Below are positions 23,297 through 30,771 of a DNA stretch of 34,494 nt, piece by piece. The position numbers were made by a program, and so were the translations under genes. The notes under the pieces were generated by a model that saw only the letters and a list, made by a program, of their open reading frames with translations, made no database searches and was not told the origin of the DNA. Origin of the DNA: Planctomycetota bacterium (GTDB lineage Bacteria > Planctomycetota > SZUA-567 > H5-PLA8); NCBI GenBank assembly GCA_026184295.1, contig JAHCJK010000048.1:1-34494 (forward strand). The letters are read 5' to 3'. How positions within the stretch are numbered: position 1 is the first letter of the stretch; every line of letters begins with the position of its first letter.

Positions 23297-23962
23297 TTAC
23301 TGGCCCAGCTTGGCGCGGGCCGTGGCCATCAGGTCCAGCACGTTCTGCTTCTGCAGCGGGTCTTCGGCCAGCGGCAAGGCCTTGGTCCCGATCTCGATCA
23401 CCTTCTGGTAGCCTTCCGGCCGCTTCATCTTCATGAACATCTTCATGTCGATGATCGCGTCGGTGACTTCCTGCTTGCGCAAGGTCGGAGTCGCCGGCGC
23501 CGCGCCGCCCGAAGACGAACTCGCGCCGCCGTTGGCCTGGTTGTTGGGCTGAGCCGGATCGCCGGCGCCGCCGCCGCCGTCGGCCGCGCCGCCCTGGTTC
23601 TCGGACGAACGCACGATCATGAACGCCGCGCCGCCGAGGCCCAGCACCAGGCAGACCACGATCGCGATCACCGCCGTCGGCATGCCTCCGGCTTTTTTGT
23701 GCGCCTTGAGAATCGCCTGGACATCGTCGGGGTGCACGTCGCCGTAGCCGTCGCAATAGCGGCAGCCGCGCCCTTTGCCCTTGCAGACGGGACAGGCGAC
23801 GTACTCGTCGTCTTCGCCGGCGCCTTCTTCCGCCTCGCCGGAAGCCTCGCCTTCGTCCTCGCCGTCTTCGTCCGCCTCTGCTTCCTCCGGTTCCTCGACT
23901 TCGACGTCGTCGTCTTCGTCGTCGTCCGGAGGCGGCGGTGGTTTTGGGGCCCGTTTGGCCAT
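23297..23962 (-). CDS. Acidic membrane protein with a single DnaJ-type zinc ribbon
   Basis: 221 residues; GGAG 8 bases before the ATG at 23962. Layout: a Pro-rich start (PPPPPDDDEDDD), a very acidic segment (about 13-53), then CPVCKGKGRGCRYCDGYG (about 57-74), which has the CxxCxGxGxxCxxC spacing of one DnaJ-type zinc site, then one membrane helix (about 97-116, AVIAIVVCLVLGLGGAAFMIV), a Gly/Ala/Ser/Asn-rich linker, and a helical tail (about 150-221) with DAIIDMKMFMKMKRPEGYQKVIEIGTKALP. With the zinc site before the membrane helix, the acidic part and ribbon are probably cytoplasmic and the tail outside. Function unknown. Similar layouts recur in PVC-type genomes (general impression, not checked). 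Confidence 0.75.
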   Translation of the reverse strand: MAKRAPKPPPPPDDDEDDDVEVEEPEEAEADEDGEDEGEASGEAEEGAGEDDEYVACPVCKGKGRGCRYCDGYGDVHPDDVQAILKAHKKAGGMPTAVIAIVVCLVLGLGGAAFMIVRSSENQGGAADGGGGAGDPAQPNNQANGGASSSSGGAAPATPTLRKQEVTDAIIDMKMFMKMKRPEGYQKVIEIGTKALPLAEDPLQKQNVLDLMATARAKLGQ

Positions 23963-24053
23963 GCCCGATTCTCCACGCTCTGCGTTCCGTATGATATGAT
24001 CTACGGGCTTGTCTTGCTAGGCACCTTGGCAAGTTCGTGGGCGGGAGCACGCA

Positions 24054-25460
24054 ATGCCGGAGCCGTCGGAATTAGAGCTTTTTTCGGTGCGGGTGGTCGA
24101 GACCCTGGCGCGGGCCGGCCATCGCGCGCTCTTTGCGGGCGGCTGCGTGCGCGACCGGCTGCGCGGCGTCACGCCCAAGGACTACGACGTCGCGACCTCC
24201 GCGACGCCCGACGACGTGATCAAGCTCTTCCCGCACACGGCGCCGGTGGGCGCGGCCTTCGGCGTCGTGCGGGTGATCGGTCCGCGGCCGGCCGAGGACG
24301 CCGAGCCGCTGCAGGTGGAAGTCGCGACCTTTCGCACCGAGTCGGGCTACAGCGACGGGCGCCACCCGGACCGCGTGGCCTTTGCCGGCGAAGTGGAAGA
24401 CGTGAAGCGCCGCGACTTCACCGTCAACGGGCTGCTGTACGATCCGCTCAAGGACGAGGTCGTCGATTACGTCGGCGGGCGCGAGGACCTGGCGCGCAAG
24501 CTCGTCCGGGCCATCGGCGACCCGCGGGCGCGCTTCCACGAAGACCGGCTGCGCATGCTGCGCGCGGTGCGCTTTGCCGCGGCGCTGGGCTTCGCCATCG
24601 ACGGGCCGACGCTGGGCGCGATCAAGCAGGAGGCCTCCGCGATTCACGCGGTCTCGGCCGAACGCATCCGCGACGAGCTGAACAAGATGCTCACCGGGCC
24701 CCGCCCGCGGGAGGCGATGGTCCTGCTGAAGGAAACGCGCCTGATGAAGGAGATTCTGCCCGAAGTGGACGCGCTGGCCGGCGTCGAGCAGCCCCCGGAG
24801 TTCCACCCCGAAGGCGACGTCTGGGTGCACACGCTGCTGCTGCTCGAGCCGCTTGAAGAGGCGCCGCTGACGCTGGCGCTCGGCGCGCTGCTGCACGACA
24901 TCGGCAAGCCGCCCACGTTCATGGTCACCGACCGCATCCGCTTCAACGAACACGACAAGGTCGGCGCGCGGATGACCGAGGAGCTGATGCGCCGCCTCAA
25001 GTACCCCAACGAGACGATCGAGCGCGTCGTGGACCTGGTGCACTCGCACATGATGTTCAAGGACGCCAAAAAGATGCGCCGCTCGACGCTCAAGCGCTTC
25101 CTGCGCAAGGACCACTTCGACGAGCACCTCGCGCTGCACCGGCTCGACTGCATGGCCTGCCACGGCAAGCTGGAAAGCTACGAGTTCTGCCGCGAGCAGC
25201 TCGGGACGCTGGGCGGCCGCGACCTGCGTCCGGCCCCGCTGATCGACGGCGAGGACCTGAAGGCTTTGGGCCTGACCCCGGGCCCGCGCTTCCGCGCGAT
25301 TCTGGCCGACATCGAAGACCGGCAACTGGAAGGCGCGCTGACCACGCGCGAGGAAGCCCTGGCCTACGTAAAATCGATGGAATCGAGCCAGGCTCAGGCC
25401 GGGCCGCGTTCCGGCGGGGGGGCCGCGGCCGGACGGGCCGATCAAGACGCATCATCCTAA
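24054..25460 (+). CDS. CCA tRNA nucleotidyltransferase / poly(A) polymerase family, with HD domain
   Basis: 468 residues; GGGAG 6 bases before the ATG. Class II nucleotidyltransferase head: LFAGGCVRDRLRG (26-38), metal-binding DYD (Asp43, Asp45), RRDFTVNGLLYD (119-130), DYVGGREDL (138-146), HEDRLRMLRAVRFAA (162-176). Then a helical neck (about 180-245), followed by an HD phosphohydrolase-type region: HTLLLLE (259-265), LLHDIGKP (279-286, His281/Asp282) and FNEHDKVGA (297-305). The order matches bacterial CCA-adding enzymes with an HD domain, which build or repair the 3' CCA of tRNA. Separate A-adding, CC-adding and poly(A) polymerases share the motifs, so exact specificity is not certain. The last 30 residues are low-complexity. 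Transcribed with the kinase gene or just upstream of it. Confidence 0.88.
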   Translation: MPEPSELELFSVRVVETLARAGHRALFAGGCVRDRLRGVTPKDYDVATSATPDDVIKLFPHTAPVGAAFGVVRVIGPRPAEDAEPLQVEVATFRTESGYSDGRHPDRVAFAGEVEDVKRRDFTVNGLLYDPLKDEVVDYVGGREDLARKLVRAIGDPRARFHEDRLRMLRAVRFAAALGFAIDGPTLGAIKQEASAIHAVSAERIRDELNKMLTGPRPREAMVLLKETRLMKEILPEVDALAGVEQPPEFHPEGDVWVHTLLLLEPLEEAPLTLALGALLHDIGKPPTFMVTDRIRFNEHDKVGARMTEELMRRLKYPNETIERVVDLVHSHMMFKDAKKMRRSTLKRFLRKDHFDEHLALHRLDCMACHGKLESYEFCREQLGTLGGRDLRPAPLIDGEDLKALGLTPGPRFRAILADIEDRQLEGALTTREEALAYVKSMESSQAQAGPRSGGGAAAGRADQDASS

Positions 25461-25612
25461 GAGGTTATGCGGGCCGTTGAAACGGCGGGCGGGCCGGGCG
25501 GCGCGGGCGTGAAGGCGCGCAATCTGCAAAAACGCGATTCCAAAGCGTTTCAATCTTCACTAACATATGAATAGTTATTTGTCACCTGGGAAGCGAGGCG
25601 CGCGGGGGCCTC

Positions 25613-27142
25613 ATGGCCGATCCGGAAGCATCGACATCCGCCAAATTGCTCAACCGGACGGTGGGCGGATTCGAACTTCTGTCCGTGCTCGGCGAAGGCG
25701 GGATGGGCACGGTCTACAAGGCCAGACAGGCGGGCCTGGACCGCATCGTGGCGCTAAAGATTCTCTCCCCCAAGATCGCGAACAACCAGACCTTCATCAC
25801 CCGCTTCCAGCGCGAGGCGCGCGCGAGCGCGAAGCTGAACCATCCCAACGTGGTCCAGGGCATCGACGTCGGGCACGACGACGAGCACGACGTCTGGTAC
25901 TTCGCCATGGAGTACGTCAACGGCCCCTCGGTGCTCTCGCTGCTGAAGGACACGGGGAAGATTCCCGAGATACGCGCGCTGGAGATCGCCCGCGACGTCG
26001 CCCGCGCCCTGGAATGCGCCGCGCGCAACGGGATCGTCCACCGCGACATCAAGCCCGACAACGTGCTGATGACGCTGCAGGGCGAAGCCAAGCTCGCCGA
26101 CCTGGGCCTGGCCCGGCACGTCGAAGAGGACGTGGGCATCACGGCCGAAGACCGCGCCATCGGCACGCCGCTCTACATGGCCCCCGAACAGGCCCGCGGC
26201 AACGAGCAGGAGATCGACCTGCGCTCGGACATCTACGCGCTGGGCGCGACGATGTACCACATGGTCACGGGCCGCCCGCCGTTCGAAGGCAAGACCGCCG
26301 CGGTGATCATGACCAAACACATCACCGATCCGCCTCCGCTGGCGCACGTCAATTCGCCCGGCGTGAGCGGCGCGACCGCGCGGCTGATCGAAAAGATGAT
26401 GCAGAAGAAGCGCGAGGAGCGCGTGCAGACGCCTTCCGAAGTGCTGAAAGAGATCGAACGCAACATCGCGGCGCTCAAGTCGCCCGCCACGCAGGGTTCG
26501 CGGTCGGTGCGCCTGGGCAAGCCGCGCACGGTCAGCGTGCGCATGCCGCCGATTCCCGTGATGCCCGAGACCGGGCCGTCGGGTTCGAACAGCCGCCTGA
26601 AGGCCGAAGGCACGGCCGTGCCGGTGACCGAGACGAAGTCGGCCAAGCAGAGTTCGCGGCGCCTCCCGGCGGTGGCGGCCAGCGAGAAGCCCGCCACGCC
26701 GGCGCCCTGGCCGCCTTCGCCCACGCCGCCGGAGAAGAAGATCGAGGCGCCCCCGGAGTCGCGCGCGTCGATCCAGCGGGCCGAGGCCACGCGCTCCACC
26801 GGGCGCGTGACGCTGACCGAACGGCGCAAGAAGGAAAAGGGCGAGGCCAAGAAGCGCACCGTCGAGGGCCTGCTGATCGACATCGTCGTGCTGGCCGTGG
26901 TGCTGGGCGTCGTCGCCGCGGGGCTGATTTACCTGCGCGGGCACGGCTACCTGCGGATGCCCGGCGAAGGCCCCACGCAGGAGAAACCGCAAGGCCGCGA
27001 GGACGGCGAGCCCGAGGCCAAGTCCTACGAGCCGAAGCCGCCCGAGGCCAAATCGTCCGACGCGAAGACCGACGACGGGCAGGAGCCTGCGGAGCCCGCC
27101 AAGAGCGCCCCCGCCGAAACGAAGTCCGCGCCCGGCGAATAG
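25613..27142 (+). CDS. Membrane serine/threonine protein kinase (PknB type)
   Basis: 509 residues. Kinase domain about 18-285: glycine loop LGEGGMGTVYKA (26-37), ATP lysine Lys49 (VALKIL), catalytic loop HRDIKPDN (143-150), DLG (163-165) in place of DFG, activation segment IGTPLYMAPEQ (183-193), DIYALGATMYHMVTGRPPF (206-224). All catalytic residues are present, so it should be active; DLG is common in bacterial Hanks kinases. A Pro/Ser/Thr-rich juxtamembrane linker (about 295-415) leads to one membrane helix (about 419-441) and a short Glu/Lys/Pro-rich outer tail of some 65 residues with no PASTA or other sensor domain. The ribosome site is poor (GGGGG 4 bases upstream). No phosphatase gene is adjacent. 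It ends 36 bases from the convergent thioredoxin-fold gene. Confidence 0.93.
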   Translation: MADPEASTSAKLLNRTVGGFELLSVLGEGGMGTVYKARQAGLDRIVALKILSPKIANNQTFITRFQREARASAKLNHPNVVQGIDVGHDDEHDVWYFAMEYVNGPSVLSLLKDTGKIPEIRALEIARDVARALECAARNGIVHRDIKPDNVLMTLQGEAKLADLGLARHVEEDVGITAEDRAIGTPLYMAPEQARGNEQEIDLRSDIYALGATMYHMVTGRPPFEGKTAAVIMTKHITDPPPLAHVNSPGVSGATARLIEKMMQKKREERVQTPSEVLKEIERNIAALKSPATQGSRSVRLGKPRTVSVRMPPIPVMPETGPSGSNSRLKAEGTAVPVTETKSAKQSSRRLPAVAASEKPATPAPWPPSPTPPEKKIEAPPESRASIQRAEATRSTGRVTLTERRKKEKGEAKKRTVEGLLIDIVVLAVVLGVVAAGLIYLRGHGYLRMPGEGPTQEKPQGREDGEPEAKSYEPKPPEAKSSDAKTDDGQEPAEPAKSAPAETKSAPGE

Positions 27143-27178
27143 CCGCCGCGCGCTCCCCCAGCCTATTTCTTCTGCGGA

Positions 27179-28291
27179 TTACTTCTTCCTGTCGCCGGCA
27201 AGCTTGGCTTCGGCCGCGTCCACCAGGTCCTTGTAGTACGCGCGCAGCGCCTCGGTCCCGCCGTAGGCCTTCAGCGTCGCCTCGGCATCGCCGAGCTGCG
27301 CGGCGAGCATCGTGTTGGACGGTTCGGCCTTGAACTGCGCCTCGGTGGCCCGCACCCATTCGGCGGCGCGCTTTTCCAGGCTCGCGATCCGCGCGCGCAG
27401 GGCCTGCGCCTGGGCCTCGCCGGCCTCGCGGGTGTCCTCAAGCAGCGCCGCGGCCAGCGCGCGGGCCTTGCCCGGGACGTCGAAGGTCATCCCGTTCGCC
27501 CAGGTGTTGAACCACGCGGCCTCCACCGCCGCCGCGCTGGGATGCCCGGGAAACGCGCGCAGCAGCCGCGCGCCTTCTTCGCGCAGGAGCGTCTTGCGGC
27601 CGGCGTTGCCCAGCGAGCCGAAGGCGTACCAGCCGTGGGCCTTGGACAGATAGGCGTAGATGCGCAGCGTGTCGCGCGTGGCCTGCGCGCAGGCCGCGTT
27701 CGCGGCTTCCTTCTCGCAGAATTCCGCGAAGCTCTTCGGCCGGAACATCGCCCAGGAGCGTTCCGCGAGGGCCTCCAGGGCCGCCGCGTCGTCGGGGTGC
27801 GCGCGCCAGCGCCGCTCCAGTTCCTGCACGCTCTCGGTCAGGTCCAGCGCCTTGCCGATGGCCGCGGCCAGCCGCGCGGTGAACTGGCGCTTGGATTCCT
27901 CCGTGCAGCCCAGGCTGGTCGAATCGACGAGGAAGCTCGCCAGGGTCTCGCCCTTGGCGTCCAGCGCCACGATCCACGCGCTGAGGCAGGGAATCTCGAA
28001 CTCCGCGCAGAGCCGCGGGCCGGCGGCGTCCTTCATCCGCGCCGCGGCCAGCACCGCGCGCCCGGCCAGCGGGGCGAGCCCGCCGGTTTCCTTCAGATGC
28101 GTCTCGACGTTGACGATCAGGCGGCAGAGCGCGGAGGAGTCGGCGTTGGCCAGCAGCACCAGGGGGCGCCCGGCCTTGAGCGCCTCGGCGCGGGCATCGG
28201 CGACGTCGGACCGCCAGGGCCAGCCGTCGGCCCCCTGCGCGGCCGCGGCGGCCAGCAGGACCAGGCACCACCATCCGCGAGCGCGCGCCAT
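27179..28291 (-). CDS. Exported thioredoxin-fold protein with degenerate active site
   Basis: 370 residues from ATG 28291, chosen for AAGGAG 8 bases upstream and the signal peptide that follows (MARARGWWCLVLLAAAAAQG). Residues about 24-145 resemble the thioredoxin_7/DUF255-like group: WRSDVADARAEALKAGRPLVLLANADSS, then a single cysteine (Cys56, SSALCR) where CxxC is expected, and FEIPCLSAWIVALDAKGETL (98-117) matching the cis-Pro strand. With only one active-site cysteine it cannot do the usual dithiol chemistry. Residues about 150-370 are helical, with TPR-like pairs (RWRAHPDDAAALEALAERSWAMF, NTMLAAQLGDAEATLKAYGG). Role unknown; perhaps a binding or scaffolding protein in the periplasm. Last gene of the Kelch operon, 87 bases after the third Kelch gene. 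Confidence 0.75.
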   Translation of the reverse strand: MARARGWWCLVLLAAAAAQGADGWPWRSDVADARAEALKAGRPLVLLANADSSALCRLIVNVETHLKETGGLAPLAGRAVLAAARMKDAAGPRLCAEFEIPCLSAWIVALDAKGETLASFLVDSTSLGCTEESKRQFTARLAAAIGKALDLTESVQELERRWRAHPDDAAALEALAERSWAMFRPKSFAEFCEKEAANAACAQATRDTLRIYAYLSKAHGWYAFGSLGNAGRKTLLREEGARLLRAFPGHPSAAAVEAAWFNTWANGMTFDVPGKARALAAALLEDTREAGEAQAQALRARIASLEKRAAEWVRATEAQFKAEPSNTMLAAQLGDAEATLKAYGGTEALRAYYKDLVDAAEAKLAGDRKK

Positions 28292-28378
28292 CGTTCCGTC
28301 TCCTTCCCGATTCAAGGACGAACAGGCATGTTCGCGCTTCAACCGGAAATTACGACGGAAAAAAGTCTCCCGCGGGCT

Positions 28379-30757
28379 TTACTCCAGCGGCGTCAGCTTA
28401 AGGGTCGCGGGGTCCAGGCGCAGGATGGCCACCTCCATGCGGTTGCGGTTCTTGATGCGCACGACGGCCTTCAGTTCCGGATCGTAGATAGGCGAGTAGT
28501 CGCGCCCTTCGTGGTTCGGAAACTGGAACTTGTCGCCTTCGCTCGGCGCGCTGTACCACTTGTGTTCGGCCAGCTTGTAGAAGTAGAGCTTTTCGGGGCC
28601 GTCCTTGGCTTCGGCCAGCACCAGCAGGGCGGCGTCGAGTTCCGGGATGTAGGTCGAATCGCCGCAGGCCTTGGCCGGGGCCTTGCCCGCGACGGGGTCC
28701 TCGGACCACTGCTTGGTCGCGAAATCGAAGACCCACACCTTGAGCGTGTCGCGCGTGAAGTACACCAGCCGGTTGCGCTTCGAATCGTGGCACAGGTGCC
28801 CGTGTTCGTCGTGCTTCGGGCCGCCCTTCGCGAAAACGTCCCACTTGCCCGCGGGGACGTTGGCCTTGATCAGCATGTCGGTGCTGTACGCGTAGAGCCC
28901 GTGCGGCGTGGAGACGAACGAGATCTGCGAGGAGACGCCGAAGTTGCCGGGCGTGATGCCGATGTTGGTCATGAACATGCGGTGCTTCAGGTCGTAGACG
29001 TCGCCCATGTAGGTGATCAGCGCGTTGGCCGTCGGGTCGATCCCGTAGCTCTTGCGCGAATGCGTCGGCAGCAGCGACCAGCCGCCGGGGCTGATGCCGG
29101 GCGGGCCGCTGACCATGCCGTGCAGCCAGACCGGATTGTAGTTCGCCGCGTCGGCCATGCCGACCCAGCGGTCGATGTCCACGCCGTACTCGATCACGTC
29201 GGCGCCGGGGTAGTGGCTGTGCCCGCCGCCCCAGGCGTAGGCGCGGTGGGTGCGGACGTCGTAGACGTTGCTGCCCCAGTCGCGCCCGGGCGGAACGTAC
29301 GGCGGCTTGCGCAGGACCCAGGTGTTCGCGGGCTGCGCGGCCACGGCGGCCAGGCCGGCCTTGGGATCGCCGGGGGCCAGGTCGCCGGTCAGGCATTCGG
29401 AGGGCATGCGGCCGCCCCAGTTCTTGCCGGCGCAGTGGTAGGCCGCGCGGGCTTCGGCCGGCGCGTCGGGCGCGGCCTTGGGGGCCGTGGCGAGGTCGAG
29501 CTTGAGCGTGAGCACCGGCATCGACTTGTTGTTGCGCGTCTGCGGGAAGGCGGCCATCACCACCAGCCCGCGCTTGGGATCGTACGCGCCGCTCGCGTGG
29601 CCCGCGGGCGTGGGCAGCGTAAGGCCGAGCTTCGTCCAGGTTCCGGCGGCGGTCTGGAAGACCCAGACGTCGTTGAGCGGCGCCCAGCCGCCCGCGTAGC
29701 CGCCGGCGAGCAGCACCACCTTCTGGTCCGGCACGTAAATGAGCGCGTGGCCGGCGCGCGCGCACGGCGCCACGGGCGTCTTCACCTGGCTCCACGAACG
29801 TTTCGCGCAGTCGTAGACCCAGGTGTCGTTGTAGCATTTCTGCAGGTCGTCGCCGCCGAACATCACGATCTTCTTTTCGCCCGCGTCGAAGGCCATGCCC
29901 GGCAGGATGCGCGTGGGCGGCTGCTGGCCGAGCGGCTGTTCGACGGGCTTCCACTGCTTGTCGGCCTCGGAGAAGAGCCACGTCCCGCAGTTCGAGGGGA
30001 ACCAGCGGCGCGCGGTGACGGGCTTCTCGCCCGGCAGGAGGCGGCGCACGCGCTTGGCGGGCTCGTCGTAGAACCAGTCGCCGGGCGCGACGGTCTCGGG
30101 CGTCTTGCTCACCCGCCCCCACGTGCCTGCGCCGCCGAAGGAGACGGCCTCCTTGTTCAGCGGGTCGTAGCAGAGCGCGCCCCAGACCGGCAGGCGCTTG
30201 CCGTCCTTGTTGACGCTCTCTCCCACCGGCACGTTGATGCCCGCGTGGCTCGCGGCGGGGTTGTAGTCCTCGAAGACCTCGCTCATGTTCAGCGGCGAAA
30301 GCAGCGGTTCCCACGCGGCCGTCTCGGGATCGACCAGCCAGCCCGCGGTCGGCTGCCGCTTCGACGACCAATACCATTCCTGCTTGAGGAAAAGAATCTT
30401 CTTCAGCCCCGGCAGGTACACGTAGCCGCGCGGCGAATCGAACAGGTCCGGCGCCGAGGGCGTCTTGCCCTGCACGAACTCCCACTTCGGGCTCTCGAAG
30501 GAGATCTTGCGCAGGCCGGGGCCTTCGCGCCCTTCGGTCTCGGTCAGGATCGGCGCGACGACGCCGCAGTCGCGGTCGGCGAGCCACAGGAAGCCGGGCC
30601 CGGTGAGCGCCGGCCAACTGCCCTTCGGCGGCGGATAGGTTCCGTCGCCCAGCGGCGTCCAGGTGTTCGGCGCGGGGGCCGATTCGGCGGCGCACAGCGC
30701 GGCACAGCAGACGATCACGAGCAGCGGCGCCGCAACGCGCGGCAGGATTTTCGACAT
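28379..30757 (-). CDS. Exported Kelch-repeat double-propeller protein (paralogue 3)
   Basis: 792 residues; ATG at 30757 preceded by GGAGG, followed by a signal peptide (MSKILPRVAAPLLVIVCCAALCAA). The first half has Kelch blades: KKIVMFGGDDLQKCYNDTWVYD, KVVLLAGGYAGGWAPLNDVWVF and KRGLVVMAAF. The second half starts with NTWVLRKPPYVPPGRDWGSNVYDVRTHRAYAWGGGHS and continues with further beta blades to the end LRLDPATLKLTPLE. The same plan (Kelch blades, then NxW...GGGH, then a terminal RxxxxTLxLxPL) is shared with the two upstream genes. Kelch propellers bind proteins or sugars; no enzyme residues are evident. It starts 14 bases after the stop of paralogue 2. Confidence 0.85.
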   Translation of the reverse strand: MSKILPRVAAPLLVIVCCAALCAAESAPAPNTWTPLGDGTYPPPKGSWPALTGPGFLWLADRDCGVVAPILTETEGREGPGLRKISFESPKWEFVQGKTPSAPDLFDSPRGYVYLPGLKKILFLKQEWYWSSKRQPTAGWLVDPETAAWEPLLSPLNMSEVFEDYNPAASHAGINVPVGESVNKDGKRLPVWGALCYDPLNKEAVSFGGAGTWGRVSKTPETVAPGDWFYDEPAKRVRRLLPGEKPVTARRWFPSNCGTWLFSEADKQWKPVEQPLGQQPPTRILPGMAFDAGEKKIVMFGGDDLQKCYNDTWVYDCAKRSWSQVKTPVAPCARAGHALIYVPDQKVVLLAGGYAGGWAPLNDVWVFQTAAGTWTKLGLTLPTPAGHASGAYDPKRGLVVMAAFPQTRNNKSMPVLTLKLDLATAPKAAPDAPAEARAAYHCAGKNWGGRMPSECLTGDLAPGDPKAGLAAVAAQPANTWVLRKPPYVPPGRDWGSNVYDVRTHRAYAWGGGHSHYPGADVIEYGVDIDRWVGMADAANYNPVWLHGMVSGPPGISPGGWSLLPTHSRKSYGIDPTANALITYMGDVYDLKHRMFMTNIGITPGNFGVSSQISFVSTPHGLYAYSTDMLIKANVPAGKWDVFAKGGPKHDEHGHLCHDSKRNRLVYFTRDTLKVWVFDFATKQWSEDPVAGKAPAKACGDSTYIPELDAALLVLAEAKDGPEKLYFYKLAEHKWYSAPSEGDKFQFPNHEGRDYSPIYDPELKAVVRIKNRNRMEVAILRLDPATLKLTPLE

Positions 30758-30771
30758 GGCAGGCCTCCGGG

